Source: Richelia sp. CSU_2_1
GTDB taxonomy: Bacteria > Cyanobacteriota > Cyanobacteriia > Cyanobacteriales > Microcoleaceae
NCBI GenBank assembly: GCA_012034575.1
Contig: JAAUPF010000004.1
Coordinates: forward strand, 1 to 64,000
Direction of reading: 5' to 3'
Length of the DNA: 64,000 nt
In this document: one piece after another, positions 34,713-44,809 of the stretch
How the letters are laid out: each line of letters starts with the position of its first letter
Position numbering within the stretch: the first letter of the stretch is position 1
The notes under the pieces: generated by a model
The model's input: the letters and a program-made list of their open reading frames with translations, nothing else
Database searches by the model: none
Told to the model about the DNA's origin: nothing
Made by a program: the position numbers and the translations under genes

Positions 34713-37544
34713 ATGAAACTAAAAATTTGCCAATTCGGGATCAGTACGGTTTGTTTGAGTTCGATCGCGATCGCCCCCGCTGTCGCCCAGATCGTCCCCG
34801 ATCGCACGCTGCCAGTCAATTCTACAGTTACTGTTAGCGAAAAAACTAGCTCGATCGAGGGCGGCACTCGGGCGGGAGGCAATTTATTTCACAGCTTTCA
34901 AGAATTTTCAGTTTTGACTGGTAACACGGCTTTTTTCAACAACTCTGTAGATATCCAAAATATTTTTACCCGCGTTACGGGCGAGTCGATTTCTAATATT
35001 GACGGTACGCTCAAAGCCAACGGTACTGCAAATTTATTTTTGCTCAATCCTCACGGAATTATTTTTGGCAAGAATGCTGCATTAAATATTGGCGGCTCGT
35101 TTGTGGCGAGTACGGCGAATGCAATACAGTTTGGCAATGGTAGGGAATTCGGCATTAATGTTGGCGGACAAAATTCACCTTTACTGTTAGTTAGCGTTCC
35201 CCTAGGATTGCAGTACGGACAAAATCCTGGAACTATTATCAACCGATCGACCGCTGGATTGGCAGTGCGATCGGGCAACAGTTTGATACTTGCCGGAGGC
35301 GATGTGAGAGCCGACGGCGGAAAATTGCTGGCTCCGGGAGGGCGAGTCGAGCTGGGAGCCTTTACAGGAGCCGAAACTGTCGGGCTGCTCTTCGGTAACA
35401 ATGTGAGTTTAAATCCGATAAGTGCGATCGCCAGAGCCGATGTATCTCTCACAAACGGAGCCGAGGTGAATGCACGCGCGGGTGGCGGCGGAAATATTGC
35501 TGTCAGCGCTGGGAACTTCAGTATGTCAGGAGGAAGTACGCTACGTGCGGGAATAGCAGCAGGGTCGGGTGCGGCTGGCGCATTGGCGGGAAATATAGAT
35601 GTGAATGCGACGGGGGCGATCGCTCTTGATGGTGACGGAACCTTCCTTTCTAATGCAGTGTTAGAAAACGCCACAGGCACCGGAGGCGATGTTAACCTCA
35701 CGGCCAACTCACTTACTGCAACCAACGGCGTGCAAATATATGCAGGCACTCGCGGGCAAGCAGATGCCGGCAGCGTGAATATGAATGTCAGCAATGCAGC
35801 CTCCTTTGACGGGGCGAAAACTTTCTCCAGCGGTGCGTACAGCCGGGTGGAAAGCGCGGGTAGGGGTCAAGGAGGCAGCGTCAATCTCACAGCAGGCTCA
35901 CTTTCTGTAACTAACGGTGCTGTCCTGCAAGCGAGTACCTTCGGGCGGGGGAATGCGGGCAGCGTTAACATTAACGTGCGCGAGACAGCGATTTTTGACG
36001 GGACGACTATTGATGACAATGTTGTTTTCTCTAGCGGTATCTACAACCGAGTAGAGACAGCCAAAAGCGCAGTAGGTGAGGGAGGAAGCATTAACATCGC
36101 GGCGGGATCGCTATTTGTGACCGGCGGTGCTGTGATTACTGCCAGCACCGGAGCCCAAGGCAATGCTGGCAATTTAACAGTGATTGTCCGGGATAACATT
36201 ATTTTGGATGGCGCCGGCCCGCTGTCGCCATCTTTGGGATTCTCACAATCCAGCGGTTTGTTCAGCAGTGTCAAAGAAACTGCTGTTGGCGAAGGCGGAA
36301 ATATTCGCATCTCAACTAGGTCGCTTTCGGTGACAAATAGTGCTTTGGTAATTGCCAGTGCTTTGGGTAAGGGAAACGGTGGCAGGATTTTGATTGATGC
36401 CGATACAGTCAATCTAGCAGGAGTTGACGACGGACAACCCAGCGGCATCTATAACACTACTGAGCCAACCGCAACGGGCAGAGCAGGAGAAATTACAATT
36501 AATGCTAATAGCTTGCGAGTAGCCGATGGAGCAGTTATCACTTCCCGAACTCTCAATGCCAGCGACGGCGGCAGTATTGTAATTAATGCCCGCACTTTTG
36601 AAGCGATTAACGGCGGGCAAGTTCTAACTACTGCTAATAGCCGTGGGAGCGCCGGGAATATTAATCTCAATGTTTCTGAGAGTATGATGCTTTCTGGGAG
36701 CGATCGCACTTTTGCTGGCAGAGTTTTCGATGCCGGCACAAATTTTTTACCCAACACCTTCGGTGCTGCTAGCGGAATCTATGCCAATACATCAGCAAAT
36801 TCTACAGGTGCGGGCGGCAGTTTAAACGTTCAAACCGGACAGTTAACTGTCCGAGAAGGAGCAGAAGTTACTGTTAGTTCGGATGGCAAAGGAGCGGCTG
36901 GGAATTTGAGAATTGATGCACGATCGATTCGTTTGGATGGCGGCGCAATTAAAGCGACAACTCAAGCCGGAAATTTCGGCAACATTACATTGCAAGCACC
37001 CGATCTGCGAATGCAGGGCAACAGTCAAATTACTACTAATGCGTTCGGCACTGCCATCGGCGGCAATATTAACATCGACACTCAGTTCTTAATTGCTAAA
37101 GAAAATAGCGACATTCGCGCCAATGCCGTTCGCGGTCGCGGAGGAAATATTGTAATTAATGCTGAAGGTATTTTTCGCTCTTTGGACAGCGACATTGACG
37201 CCAGTTCGGAATTAGGAATTGACGGCAACGTAGAACTCAGAACACCCGCTACAGATCCCGTACAAGGATTGAATCTGCCAGAAAATCCCGGAGTTCCGGC
37301 GCAGTTAACGCAAGCTTGCGAAGCTAGTCCCAGAAGGGCAAGTCGGTTTGTAATTACCGGGCGCGGTGGTTTGCCTCCCGCTCCCAGGGAGCTAGTTAGC
37401 GGCGATAATAACTATCAGATACCGGAGCAGCTTGTGGAAGCTCAAGGCTGGATTATTAACAGCAAAGGTGAGGTGGAATTGGTGGTAAATTCGCCGGAGG
37501 TTGTGCCTTACAGCCCCGGCGCTGCGCCGCCTATTTGTGAGTGA
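34713..37544 (+). CDS. Two-partner secretion exoprotein, haemagglutinin-type adhesin
   Basis: A 943-residue surface protein. A signal peptide (MKLKICQFGISTVCLSSIAI...VAQ) is followed by a TPS domain with 'LPVNSTVTV', 'RAGGNLFHSFQEFSV', 'IFTRVTGESISNIDGTLKA' and 'NLFLLNPHGIIFG' (the NPNG/NPHG motif). A long beta-helix follows, made of degenerate repeats such as 'GNAGSVNINV' and 'SLSVTNGAV' (residues about 200-880). It should be exported by a TpsB outer-membrane partner, which is not in the window. Its role is probably adhesion or filament matrix. The end 'SPGAAPPICE' is usual for cyanobacterial members. Confidence 0.88.
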   Translation: MKLKICQFGISTVCLSSIAIAPAVAQIVPDRTLPVNSTVTVSEKTSSIEGGTRAGGNLFHSFQEFSVLTGNTAFFNNSVDIQNIFTRVTGESISNIDGTLKANGTANLFLLNPHGIIFGKNAALNIGGSFVASTANAIQFGNGREFGINVGGQNSPLLLVSVPLGLQYGQNPGTIINRSTAGLAVRSGNSLILAGGDVRADGGKLLAPGGRVELGAFTGAETVGLLFGNNVSLNPISAIARADVSLTNGAEVNARAGGGGNIAVSAGNFSMSGGSTLRAGIAAGSGAAGALAGNIDVNATGAIALDGDGTFLSNAVLENATGTGGDVNLTANSLTATNGVQIYAGTRGQADAGSVNMNVSNAASFDGAKTFSSGAYSRVESAGRGQGGSVNLTAGSLSVTNGAVLQASTFGRGNAGSVNINVRETAIFDGTTIDDNVVFSSGIYNRVETAKSAVGEGGSINIAAGSLFVTGGAVITASTGAQGNAGNLTVIVRDNIILDGAGPLSPSLGFSQSSGLFSSVKETAVGEGGNIRISTRSLSVTNSALVIASALGKGNGGRILIDADTVNLAGVDDGQPSGIYNTTEPTATGRAGEITINANSLRVADGAVITSRTLNASDGGSIVINARTFEAINGGQVLTTANSRGSAGNINLNVSESMMLSGSDRTFAGRVFDAGTNFLPNTFGAASGIYANTSANSTGAGGSLNVQTGQLTVREGAEVTVSSDGKGAAGNLRIDARSIRLDGGAIKATTQAGNFGNITLQAPDLRMQGNSQITTNAFGTAIGGNINIDTQFLIAKENSDIRANAVRGRGGNIVINAEGIFRSLDSDIDASSELGIDGNVELRTPATDPVQGLNLPENPGVPAQLTQACEASPRRASRFVITGRGGLPPAPRELVSGDNNYQIPEQLVEAQGWIINSKGEVELVVNSPEVVPYSPGAAPPICE

Positions 37545-37552
37545 TATTATGT

Positions 37553-37608
37553 TCGTTTGTAGTGAAGACTTGAGTCCTCAAAAAGAAGGACGGAAGTCCT
37601 GACTGCGA
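37553..37608. repeat. Dispersed palindromic repeat between adhesin and hybrid kinase
   Basis: GTTTGTAGTGAAGACTTGAG and GGACGGAAGTCCTGACTGCG form an imperfect inverted pair in the gap between convergent genes. It could serve as a two-way terminator; relatives are at 26010 and 61076. Confidence 0.6.
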
Positions 37609-37618
37609 AATGTTTTTG

Positions 37619-40600
37619 TTATGAAACTAAACTTTTTACGGCTGCTATTAATTCATCGGGCTCTGCGGGTTTAGCAAGGTGGCGCTGGAATCCGGCAGAT
37701 ATGGCACCTTGTCGATCGACCTCTCCAGCGTAAGCCGTGAGCGCGATCGCGGGAATTTCTCCGCCTCGATCGGCCGATTGCCTTCTCAGCAGTCGCATTA
37801 GCATATAACCGTCCATTTCCGGCATCCCGATATCGCAAACCAACACGTCGGGTAATGACTGTTCGATCGACTTGAGGGCTTCGAGTGCAGAAGAGGCTAT
37901 GCTAACCCCTGCACCCGCATCCTCCAAAATAAACGACACAATATCCCGAATATCCGGTTCGTCGTCCACCACCAAAATCCGCAATCCGGTAAGATCGATC
38001 GTTGAAGTTGCCGGCGAATTATCTCTCGGTGTTTGAGTGGGAGCCTGTATCAACGGGAACCTGACGGTAAAAGTAGCGCCCAAACCTTCACCCGGACTCT
38101 CGGCCCCAACAGTGCCACCGTGCAGTTCTGTAAGGTAGCGGACGATCGCCAGCCCCAATCCCAAACCGCCAAACTTGCGAGTTGTCGTGCCGTCTTCCTG
38201 CCGGAAATAGTCAAATACGTAGGGCAAAAACTCCGGTTTGATACCTTTACCGCGATCGATAACTTGAATTTGAGCGCAAGTATCAATTTGTTCCAAGCGA
38301 ATTTCTACTGACTCTCCTGTTGGGGTGAATTTTATAGCGTTGGAAAGCAAGTTCCAAATCACCTGCTGCAAGCGCGCCGAGTCTCCCAAAATTTTTCCCG
38401 CCGGTAAGTTTAAGCATTTTTGAATTTGAATGCCTTTCGCTTCTGCTGCCAGCTTGACGGTTTCCATAGCAGATTCAACGGTATTTGTCAAGGGAACGGG
38501 AACTTGATTTAACACCAGCTTGCCTTGCAAAATCCGAGAGACATCGAGCAAATCTTCAATTAGTTGAGTTTGCAGTCTGGCATTGCGCTCGATCGTTTCT
38601 AAAGCCAGCTTGGTTTTTTGCGGGTCGAGGCGGCCCGATTGCAGCAGCTTCGACCAGCCGAGAATCGGATTCAGGGGCGATCGCAATTCGTGGGACAGCA
38701 CCGCCAAAAACTCATCTTTGATGCGGTTGGCTTTTTCGGCTTCGGCTCTGGCTGCTTTCTCCTGTTCCAGCACCCGATCGCGCTCGGCCTCTGCTTGCTT
38801 GCGATCGGTAATGTCAATCACCGAACCCACATAACCTTGGAATTCACCGCCAGCCCCAAATCGCGGGCTAGCAGCATCGATCGCCCAAATATACTCGCCG
38901 TCAAAGCGCCGCAAGCGGTACTCCAGGCGGAACGGTTCCCGGCGATCGTTCGCTGCCAAAAAAGCACGCTCTGCAGACTCGCAGTCCTCTGGATGCGTCA
39001 CCTTCAGCCATCCAAAACCCAAACTCGATGCCTCTGTTTGACCTGTAAACTCGTACCAACTTTGGCTCAGATAGGTGCAGTAGCCCGTCGGATCTGTGAC
39101 CCAAACCATGAAAGGAGCATTGTCTGCCAAGTTGCGGAACTGTTCTTCGCTGTCTCGCAGCGCTGCTTCAGCTTGCTTGCGGTCTTGAATATCTGTGGCA
39201 GTACCGAACCATTTGATGATTTGACCGCATTCGCCGGCGATCGGGATGGCTTGGTGCAAATGCCAGCGGTAGGTGCCGTCGCACCTGCGCAGCCGACCTT
39301 CAGCTTGGTAATCGCTCCCCGTTTGTTGTGCGGCCCTCCAGCAAGCCCCCAGTTCCGGCAAATCTTCTGGATGAACGATCGCCTGCCAGCCCTGGGCTTG
39401 CACTTCGGCGAGTGTCTGCCCGGTGTAGGTTGACCAGCGCTGGTTGACATCTAGCAAGTTGCCTTGGATGCCGGCTGTCCACACCAACTGCGGGATCGAT
39501 TCTACGAGATAGCGGTAGCGTTCCTCGCTCTCTTGCAGTTGCGATAAAGCAAGTTTGCGATCGGTAATATTTGTGGTAAAACCGACAACCGCAATAATTT
39601 TTCCATTCTCGTCCCGCTGCAAACAACCGCGTTCCCACACATCTACCCAGCTACCGTCTTGATGGCGCACGCGGTATTCGTCTTGGTAGCGATCGGCACT
39701 AGCAAGAGATGCCAGCTTGGACTGCAAATAGATTAAGTCGTCGGGATGAATGCGCTCGGCCCACCACTCCCGCGTAGCCTCTGCGTCTTCCGGCTTGACT
39801 CCGAGAAGCTGAAACAATCCCTCGGAACGGTAGACTGAGTTCTCTGACAGGTTCCACTCAAACACGATGCCATCGACTGCCTGCATTGCTGCCTGAAATC
39901 GTTCGTTGAGCTGGCGCAGGGCGGCTTCTGCTCGTTTTTGGGCGGTAATGTCCTGAAAAATCACCACGATCTCGCTGACGCTGCCATTGTCTCCGTAGAG
40001 GGGAGCCGCCGACAGGCTGACAATTACCTTTGAGCCGTCCTGTTTTTGACGGTAGGTTTCCATACCGAGAAATGTTTCTCCGCGAGCAGTGGCTTCGCGC
40101 AATTGGAGGCATTCGTTGAGTTGTTCCTGGGAAACGATCGGAATTGGCCGACCCAAAACCTCCGATTCGCTCCAACCAAACAGGCTTTCTGCAGCTTGGT
40201 TCCAGAGTTTGACCTCGGCATCTGGTTTAATTAGGGCGATCGCTAAAGGCGAGGCTGCAATTAGTGTGCTTAAGGTTTGATTGGTTTGTCGCAGTTGCTG
40301 TTCGATGCGCTTGCGATCGGTAATATCGATTCCAACTCCCAAAAGTTGTCGCACCCTGCCTTCTGGCGTTCTGCTGAAGACAACCGTGCGACTGAGGAAC
40401 CAGCGCCATTGGCCGCGGGCATTTTGGAGGCGGATTTCGATTTCGATCGCCTCTGGTGGCTTTGAAGCGTTGCAGCGTTCTAGGTGCGCTGCGATTTGCG
40501 GTATATCGTCTGGATGCACCGTTTTTGGTATTACCTCAGACCCCATCTCCAGCATTTGCTCTGCCGTGTATCCCAGCAGTTTGCCCACCTGAGGGTTGAT

Positions 40601-42448
40601 GTAAACGTGGCGCTGCTCGATCGCATCGTAAACGGACAGCACGCCGGGGAGGGTTTCTGCGACTTGTTGGTTGAAGCGCTGGCTTTCTTGCAGGGCTGCT
40701 TCAGTTTGTTTGAGAGCGGTAATATCGGTGTTAGTACCGACCCACTCTACGATCTTCCCGGACTCATCTTTTAATGGTACGGCGCGGCAGAGATACCACC
40801 GATCGACTCCATCGCAATGCCGCCAGCGAAACTCTGTCTCGTAAGGCACTCCCGCCGCGATTGCGGTTTCCCACTGTTGCTGAATCGAGTTTTTATCGTC
40901 GGGATGCACCCGATCCCAACCGCTTGCCATTGCTTCGGCAAAGGAAACGCCGTAGTAGTTCAGCCACTGCTGGTTGCTGAAACGGAATTCCTGGGAGGCT
41001 CCCATCACCCAAATGGCGTGGGGAATGGCATCAATTAGGGATTGCAACTGCTGTTGGGAATTTGCTAGGGCTGCTGCGGTTTGTTGGCGATCGGTGATGT
41101 CGATCGCCAAGACTGAGAGTCCGCCGTTCCAGGGAGAAACGCGCAAATCGAACCAGCGCTGCCAAGTCGGGTAGAAATATTCAAACTGCACGGGTGTTTG
41201 CTCCCTCAAAGCCCGATCGAACTCCACCCAAACCTCAGTACCCACAGTATCTGAGAACAGCTCCCAAATGCAGCGACCCAGAACCTGTTCTCGTCGCATT
41301 CCCACGAGCTCGCAGTAGCGATCGTTGGTGTAGGTGTAGCGCCAATCGCGATCGAGGGTAAAAAATCCGTCTCGGATACTTGACAAAATGCTTTCAATCT
41401 GCAAGCAAGGTGCGATCGGGGGCGGGCGATCGACTTTAAGGCACAAATGTTGTTGGCAATCACGGGCGTTGGCGATCGCAGTTGTTACTTGTCCCGCCGC
41501 TAAATCGAAAAAGCCCCGGAGATCGCCATCTAATGCCCGCAGGGGGCTGACTCCGATAATTATTACCCCTAAGGTTTCGGGCGATCGCACCAAGGGGATA
41601 ACTGCTGCGGTGTGGGGAGATTGCGCCCCCGCGCCCCCCGGTAAAAGTCCGAATTTTGTTTCTAAATCTTCAAGGATTTGGGTTTTGCCTGCTGCGATTG
41701 CTGGCTGCAATTGCCAGTTGTCGGGGGTTGTGGCGGATGTCAGATCGATCGACTCCGGGCTGGCGATCGTCCCGGCTGCTAATCCGATCGTACTTGCCAG
41801 CTTTGCCGATCGGCCGCCGTCTTCTAACAGGTAAAACAAAGCAAACGGAATGTCGGGATTGCTGCTCAGTACGACTGCGGAAATTTCGCAGGCTGCTGCT
41901 GGTGTTTTGGTAGCAATTGTTGCTGCAGCTAATTCGCGCAGGGCTGCGAAGCGGCGATCGCCCAAAACCCGCTGGGTGTCATCGATGCAGGTGCAGAAAA
42001 CGCCTGCAACTTTGCCGCCATCGCTGCTTGCCGGACTGCAGGAAAAGGTAAAATAGGTTTCTTCTGGATATCCGTTGCGTTCCACAATTAACGGTAATTC
42101 GCGATTCCAGGTCGATCGACCTTCCTGCAAAACTGCTGCTGTTTGCGGGCCGATCGTGTCCCAAATTTGGGCCCACACTTCTGATGCCGATCGGCCGAGG
42201 GCTTCGGGGTGGTGCTTGCCGAGTACAGGAATGCCAGCATCGTTATAAAAGTTGGTGAGGTGTTCTCCCCACCAGAGAAACATCGGGTAGGAAGAAATCA
42301 AGAGCGATCGCACTGCGTTTTTTAAGCTAGAAGGCCAGTTTTCAACGGCACCTAGGGGTGTTTGCGACCAATCGCGCGATCGCATCAGCCCTCCCATTTC
42401 GCCACCGCCTGCAAAGATATCTTCAGCTACTGATACTTCTCGCTCCAC
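37619..42448 (-). CDS. Multi-PAS/GAF hybrid histidine kinase with receiver domain
   Basis: A 1609-residue soluble sensor with no membrane helix. An N-terminal PAS-like region ('RSRDWSQTPLGAVENWP', about 20-160) is followed by a GAF domain (about 170-330) and a string of about seven PAS/PAC units, each ending 'VGTNTDITALKQ'-, 'GVGIDITDRKR'- or 'ITDRKQAEA'-like. Then come HisKA with His1253 in 'LAVLSHELRSPLNPILGW', HATPase with N box 'NLLSNAIKF' and 'GLGLGLAIV', and a C-terminal REC with Asp1539 in 'VCDIGMPEMDGY'. All phosphorelay residues are present. The input signal is unknown. No response regulator gene is adjacent. The gene is convergent with the adhesin gene. Confidence 0.92.
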   Translation of the reverse strand: MEREVSVAEDIFAGGGEMGGLMRSRDWSQTPLGAVENWPSSLKNAVRSLLISSYPMFLWWGEHLTNFYNDAGIPVLGKHHPEALGRSASEVWAQIWDTIGPQTAAVLQEGRSTWNRELPLIVERNGYPEETYFTFSCSPASSDGGKVAGVFCTCIDDTQRVLGDRRFAALRELAAATIATKTPAAACEISAVVLSSNPDIPFALFYLLEDGGRSAKLASTIGLAAGTIASPESIDLTSATTPDNWQLQPAIAAGKTQILEDLETKFGLLPGGAGAQSPHTAAVIPLVRSPETLGVIIIGVSPLRALDGDLRGFFDLAAGQVTTAIANARDCQQHLCLKVDRPPPIAPCLQIESILSSIRDGFFTLDRDWRYTYTNDRYCELVGMRREQVLGRCIWELFSDTVGTEVWVEFDRALREQTPVQFEYFYPTWQRWFDLRVSPWNGGLSVLAIDITDRQQTAAALANSQQQLQSLIDAIPHAIWVMGASQEFRFSNQQWLNYYGVSFAEAMASGWDRVHPDDKNSIQQQWETAIAAGVPYETEFRWRHCDGVDRWYLCRAVPLKDESGKIVEWVGTNTDITALKQTEAALQESQRFNQQVAETLPGVLSVYDAIEQRHVYINPQVGKLLGYTAEQMLEMGSEVIPKTVHPDDIPQIAAHLERCNASKPPEAIEIEIRLQNARGQWRWFLSRTVVFSRTPEGRVRQLLGVGIDITDRKRIEQQLRQTNQTLSTLIAASPLAIALIKPDAEVKLWNQAAESLFGWSESEVLGRPIPIVSQEQLNECLQLREATARGETFLGMETYRQKQDGSKVIVSLSAAPLYGDNGSVSEIVVIFQDITAQKRAEAALRQLNERFQAAMQAVDGIVFEWNLSENSVYRSEGLFQLLGVKPEDAEATREWWAERIHPDDLIYLQSKLASLASADRYQDEYRVRHQDGSWVDVWERGCLQRDENGKIIAVVGFTTNITDRKLALSQLQESEERYRYLVESIPQLVWTAGIQGNLLDVNQRWSTYTGQTLAEVQAQGWQAIVHPEDLPELGACWRAAQQTGSDYQAEGRLRRCDGTYRWHLHQAIPIAGECGQIIKWFGTATDIQDRKQAEAALRDSEEQFRNLADNAPFMVWVTDPTGYCTYLSQSWYEFTGQTEASSLGFGWLKVTHPEDCESAERAFLAANDRREPFRLEYRLRRFDGEYIWAIDAASPRFGAGGEFQGYVGSVIDITDRKQAEAERDRVLEQEKAARAEAEKANRIKDEFLAVLSHELRSPLNPILGWSKLLQSGRLDPQKTKLALETIERNARLQTQLIEDLLDVSRILQGKLVLNQVPVPLTNTVESAMETVKLAAEAKGIQIQKCLNLPAGKILGDSARLQQVIWNLLSNAIKFTPTGESVEIRLEQIDTCAQIQVIDRGKGIKPEFLPYVFDYFRQEDGTTTRKFGGLGLGLAIVRYLTELHGGTVGAESPGEGLGATFTVRFPLIQAPTQTPRDNSPATSTIDLTGLRILVVDDEPDIRDIVSFILEDAGAGVSIASSALEALKSIEQSLPDVLVCDIGMPEMDGYMLMRLLRRQSADRGGEIPAIALTAYAGEVDRQGAISAGFQRHLAKPAEPDELIAAVKSLVS

Positions 42449-42723
42449 AGTTTTTGTTCCTGCTATCTCAAAACTGGATACTTATCTAAATATGATTTTT
42501 TGTTGTCGCAGGCAGTTAAATATTTACAATACGATCGGATGTCTGGCTTGCCGGTGCTTAGCAAAAATACTGCTTTATTCATACTGCATCAGTGGTCTCG
42601 CTTGCCTCTACCACAGGGAAGATTTCCTGTGGCAATTCTTAAAAAAATCTCAAATCCCTCGCTCTCCCCAATCTCAAAACAATCTAAAATCTAAAATCTA
42701 AAATCGCTCGATCGTCCGTTATT

Positions 42724-43767
42724 TCACCGCAAAAATTCAATTAATTGCTGCAATTTCACCCAAGGTTCGCCGCTGGCTAAAATGTCTTTAGCTAAAGACA
42801 CTCCTGCACCGTGAGAACCCAAAGGAACTGCACCTCCTACTTGCAAAGCTAAAGACGCATTTAAAGCTACGGCATCCTGTTGGGCGCGCGTTCCTTTACC
42901 TTGCAAAACGTTGCGTAAAATGTCAGAATTTTCTCCAACATCTCCTCCTTTTAAAGAGCCGATCGGGCTTGGTGTCAATCCGATCTTTTCGGGTTCCAAA
43001 GTAGTTAATTCGACTTTGCCATCGGACAAAACTGCCAAATCTGTAATGTCTCCCAATCCAGCTTCGTCCAACTTTTCTCTACCGTGAAGGACGATCGCCA
43101 ATTCCGTTCCCAACTCGCCCAAAGCTTGCGCTACAGTCGATACCAACCCCGGATCGAATACCCCGATTACCTGGCCTGTAGGGCGCATGGGATTGACGAG
43201 CGGGCCTAAAAGGTTAAAAACAGTCCGCACTTTTAAAGTACGCCGGAGCGGCGCTACAGCCTTCATTGCGGGATGCCAGCCCGGAGCGAATAAAAAGGTG
43301 ATGCCGACTTCACCTACGGCAGCTTTAACTTTGGCAGGATCGGCGCTGAGGTTGACTCCCAAGGCTTCGAGTACGTCAGCGGAACCGACTTTACTGGATG
43401 CCGATCGATTTCCGTGTTTGGCGACAGGGACTTTGCCGGCGGCGGCGACAAAGGCGACGGCGGTGGAAATGTTGAAGGTTGATGCGCCGTCGCCGCCGGT
43501 GCCGCAAGTGTCGATTAATTTCAGATTGGCGATCGAAAATGGGGACTCGCTGGCTAGAGATTGAGACTGCAACACGCCAGCCATCCCCGCCAATTCTGCA
43601 GCAGAAATACCTTTGGCTTGGAGGGCTGCTAAAATAGCGCCGGAAAGCACGGGGGGAATAGCTTCTGCCAACCATCCCTGCATTAAGTCGGCTGCTTGCG
43701 ATCGCGAGAGAGATTGCTTGTCTAATAGTTGTTGCAGCAGGGAAGGCCACAGGGGAGAATCAGTCAT
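42724..43767 (-). CDS. trpD: Anthranilate phosphoribosyltransferase
   Basis: The second step of tryptophan synthesis, joining PRPP and anthranilate. The 347-residue length is normal. The PRPP/Mg site is '[16 protein letters not shown]', and substrate sites are '[20 protein letters not shown]', '[18 protein letters not shown]' and '[13 protein letters not shown]'. The gene is not in a trp operon, as is usual in cyanobacteria. Start ATG 43767. Confidence 0.95.
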   Translation of the reverse strand: MTDSPLWPSLLQQLLDKQSLSRSQAADLMQGWLAEAIPPVLSGAILAALQAKGISAAELAGMAGVLQSQSLASESPFSIANLKLIDTCGTGGDGASTFNISTAVAFVAAAGKVPVAKHGNRSASSKVGSADVLEALGVNLSADPAKVKAAVGEVGITFLFAPGWHPAMKAVAPLRRTLKVRTVFNLLGPLVNPMRPTGQVIGVFDPGLVSTVAQALGELGTELAIVLHGREKLDEAGLGDITDLAVLSDGKVELTTLEPEKIGLTPSPIGSLKGGDVGENSDILRNVLQGKGTRAQQDAVALNASLALQVGGAVPLGSHGAGVSLAKDILASGEPWVKLQQLIEFLR

Positions 43768-43979
43768 GGAATTTTAGATGGGAGATTTGAGATGGTGCGA
43801 AGCAGGATGCTGGTTCTCGATCGCGGCGGGGGTGACGCAAAACCGAGAATCGATCGGGATTTTACCAGACTTGCCGGCCAAATTTTGCGCGCCTCGGTTC
43901 AGATTTTTGCCCAAATGCTAGCACCACTGCGGAATAAATCCCAACAGGCTAGATCGATAATGAATTTTTTGATACAACA

Positions 43980-44261
43980 ATGCTCCCCCAGATTGTGACA
44001 ATTGTACATAGCGAACCCATGTCTGCATGGATCTATCGACAGTCAGCACCAGGATCTGCCAGCAAAAATCAAGTTCAACGGACTGGATTGGTAGCAAACG
44101 TCAAATTTGGATTGGCGGATGAGTGGCAAGGATCGAGCCGATCGTGGTTAGCGTTAGCTTTGGCACTGGCTGGAAAGCCCTTGCCGGGGATCGCTTACCG
44201 TTCGTCAAATCGGTACTTGGTGCTTTACCTGGAGCAGTTCGATGGTTGTATAATTCGCTAA
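43980..44261 (+). CDS. Hypothetical protein, possible small gene
   Basis: A 93-residue frame with protein-like composition (for instance 'SEPMSAWIYRQSAPG', 'KFGLADEWQGSSRSW', 'YLVLYLEQFDGCI') and no gene on the opposite strand. I do not recognise a family. An alternative start is ATG 44019 (MSAWIYRQ). No clear ribosome-binding site is seen. Confidence 0.45.
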   Translation: MLPQIVTIVHSEPMSAWIYRQSAPGSASKNQVQRTGLVANVKFGLADEWQGSSRSWLALALALAGKPLPGIAYRSSNRYLVLYLEQFDGCIIR

Positions 44262-44809
44262 CCAAACAAGAGAAACTGTCTTGACGCTAACTAAATTTAG
44301 GGGTGCGTAATTGTTAATATATTCAGGGAGATTTTAAAGAACGGATTTAGCTAAAATAACTGCTACAAAAGCAGGTAAATTGGTCGATCCGATTTTGACA
44401 TTTATTTGTGCATCTATCACAAACAGGACGGACTGCTTAAGCTGTCATCATTTACTAACAAATTACAGCGCAGTAGATGCAGTGAATCAAGAGTAAATAA
44501 ATACAGCAGTGTCACTGGCAGTTAGAACTCTAGCGGTTCTCGATCGGGTAAAATACAGATCTTATCCAAGGGTGCAACAATATGGTATTCCGATCTTTAC
44601 TGCTGGCAATTGAGAATAAATAGAAACAACCGTAGGGGTTTGCGGTTGATTTCTCGCTGCGAGGCGACACAGCTAAAATCCACTATTTGCTGCGGGAAGA
44701 TTAATAACCAGGTTTATACATTACCGCGATCGATTTTTTGGGTTTTAGCCATATTGCTAACAGATAGTCAATTATCTTAAATTTTTCACAGTAAGCCGGG
44801 TATTCACAA
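44262..44809. other. Intergenic region, no gene seen
   Basis: About 550 bp of AT-rich sequence upstream of the second PAS kinase. No convincing frame, palindrome or structured element is found. Confidence 0.6.

Noticed and set aside
35051-35794. Long minus-strand open frame opposite the adhesin gene (Pro/Ala-rich)
   Set aside because: It mirrors the Gly/Ala/Asn-rich codons of the adhesin and has no independent protein character.
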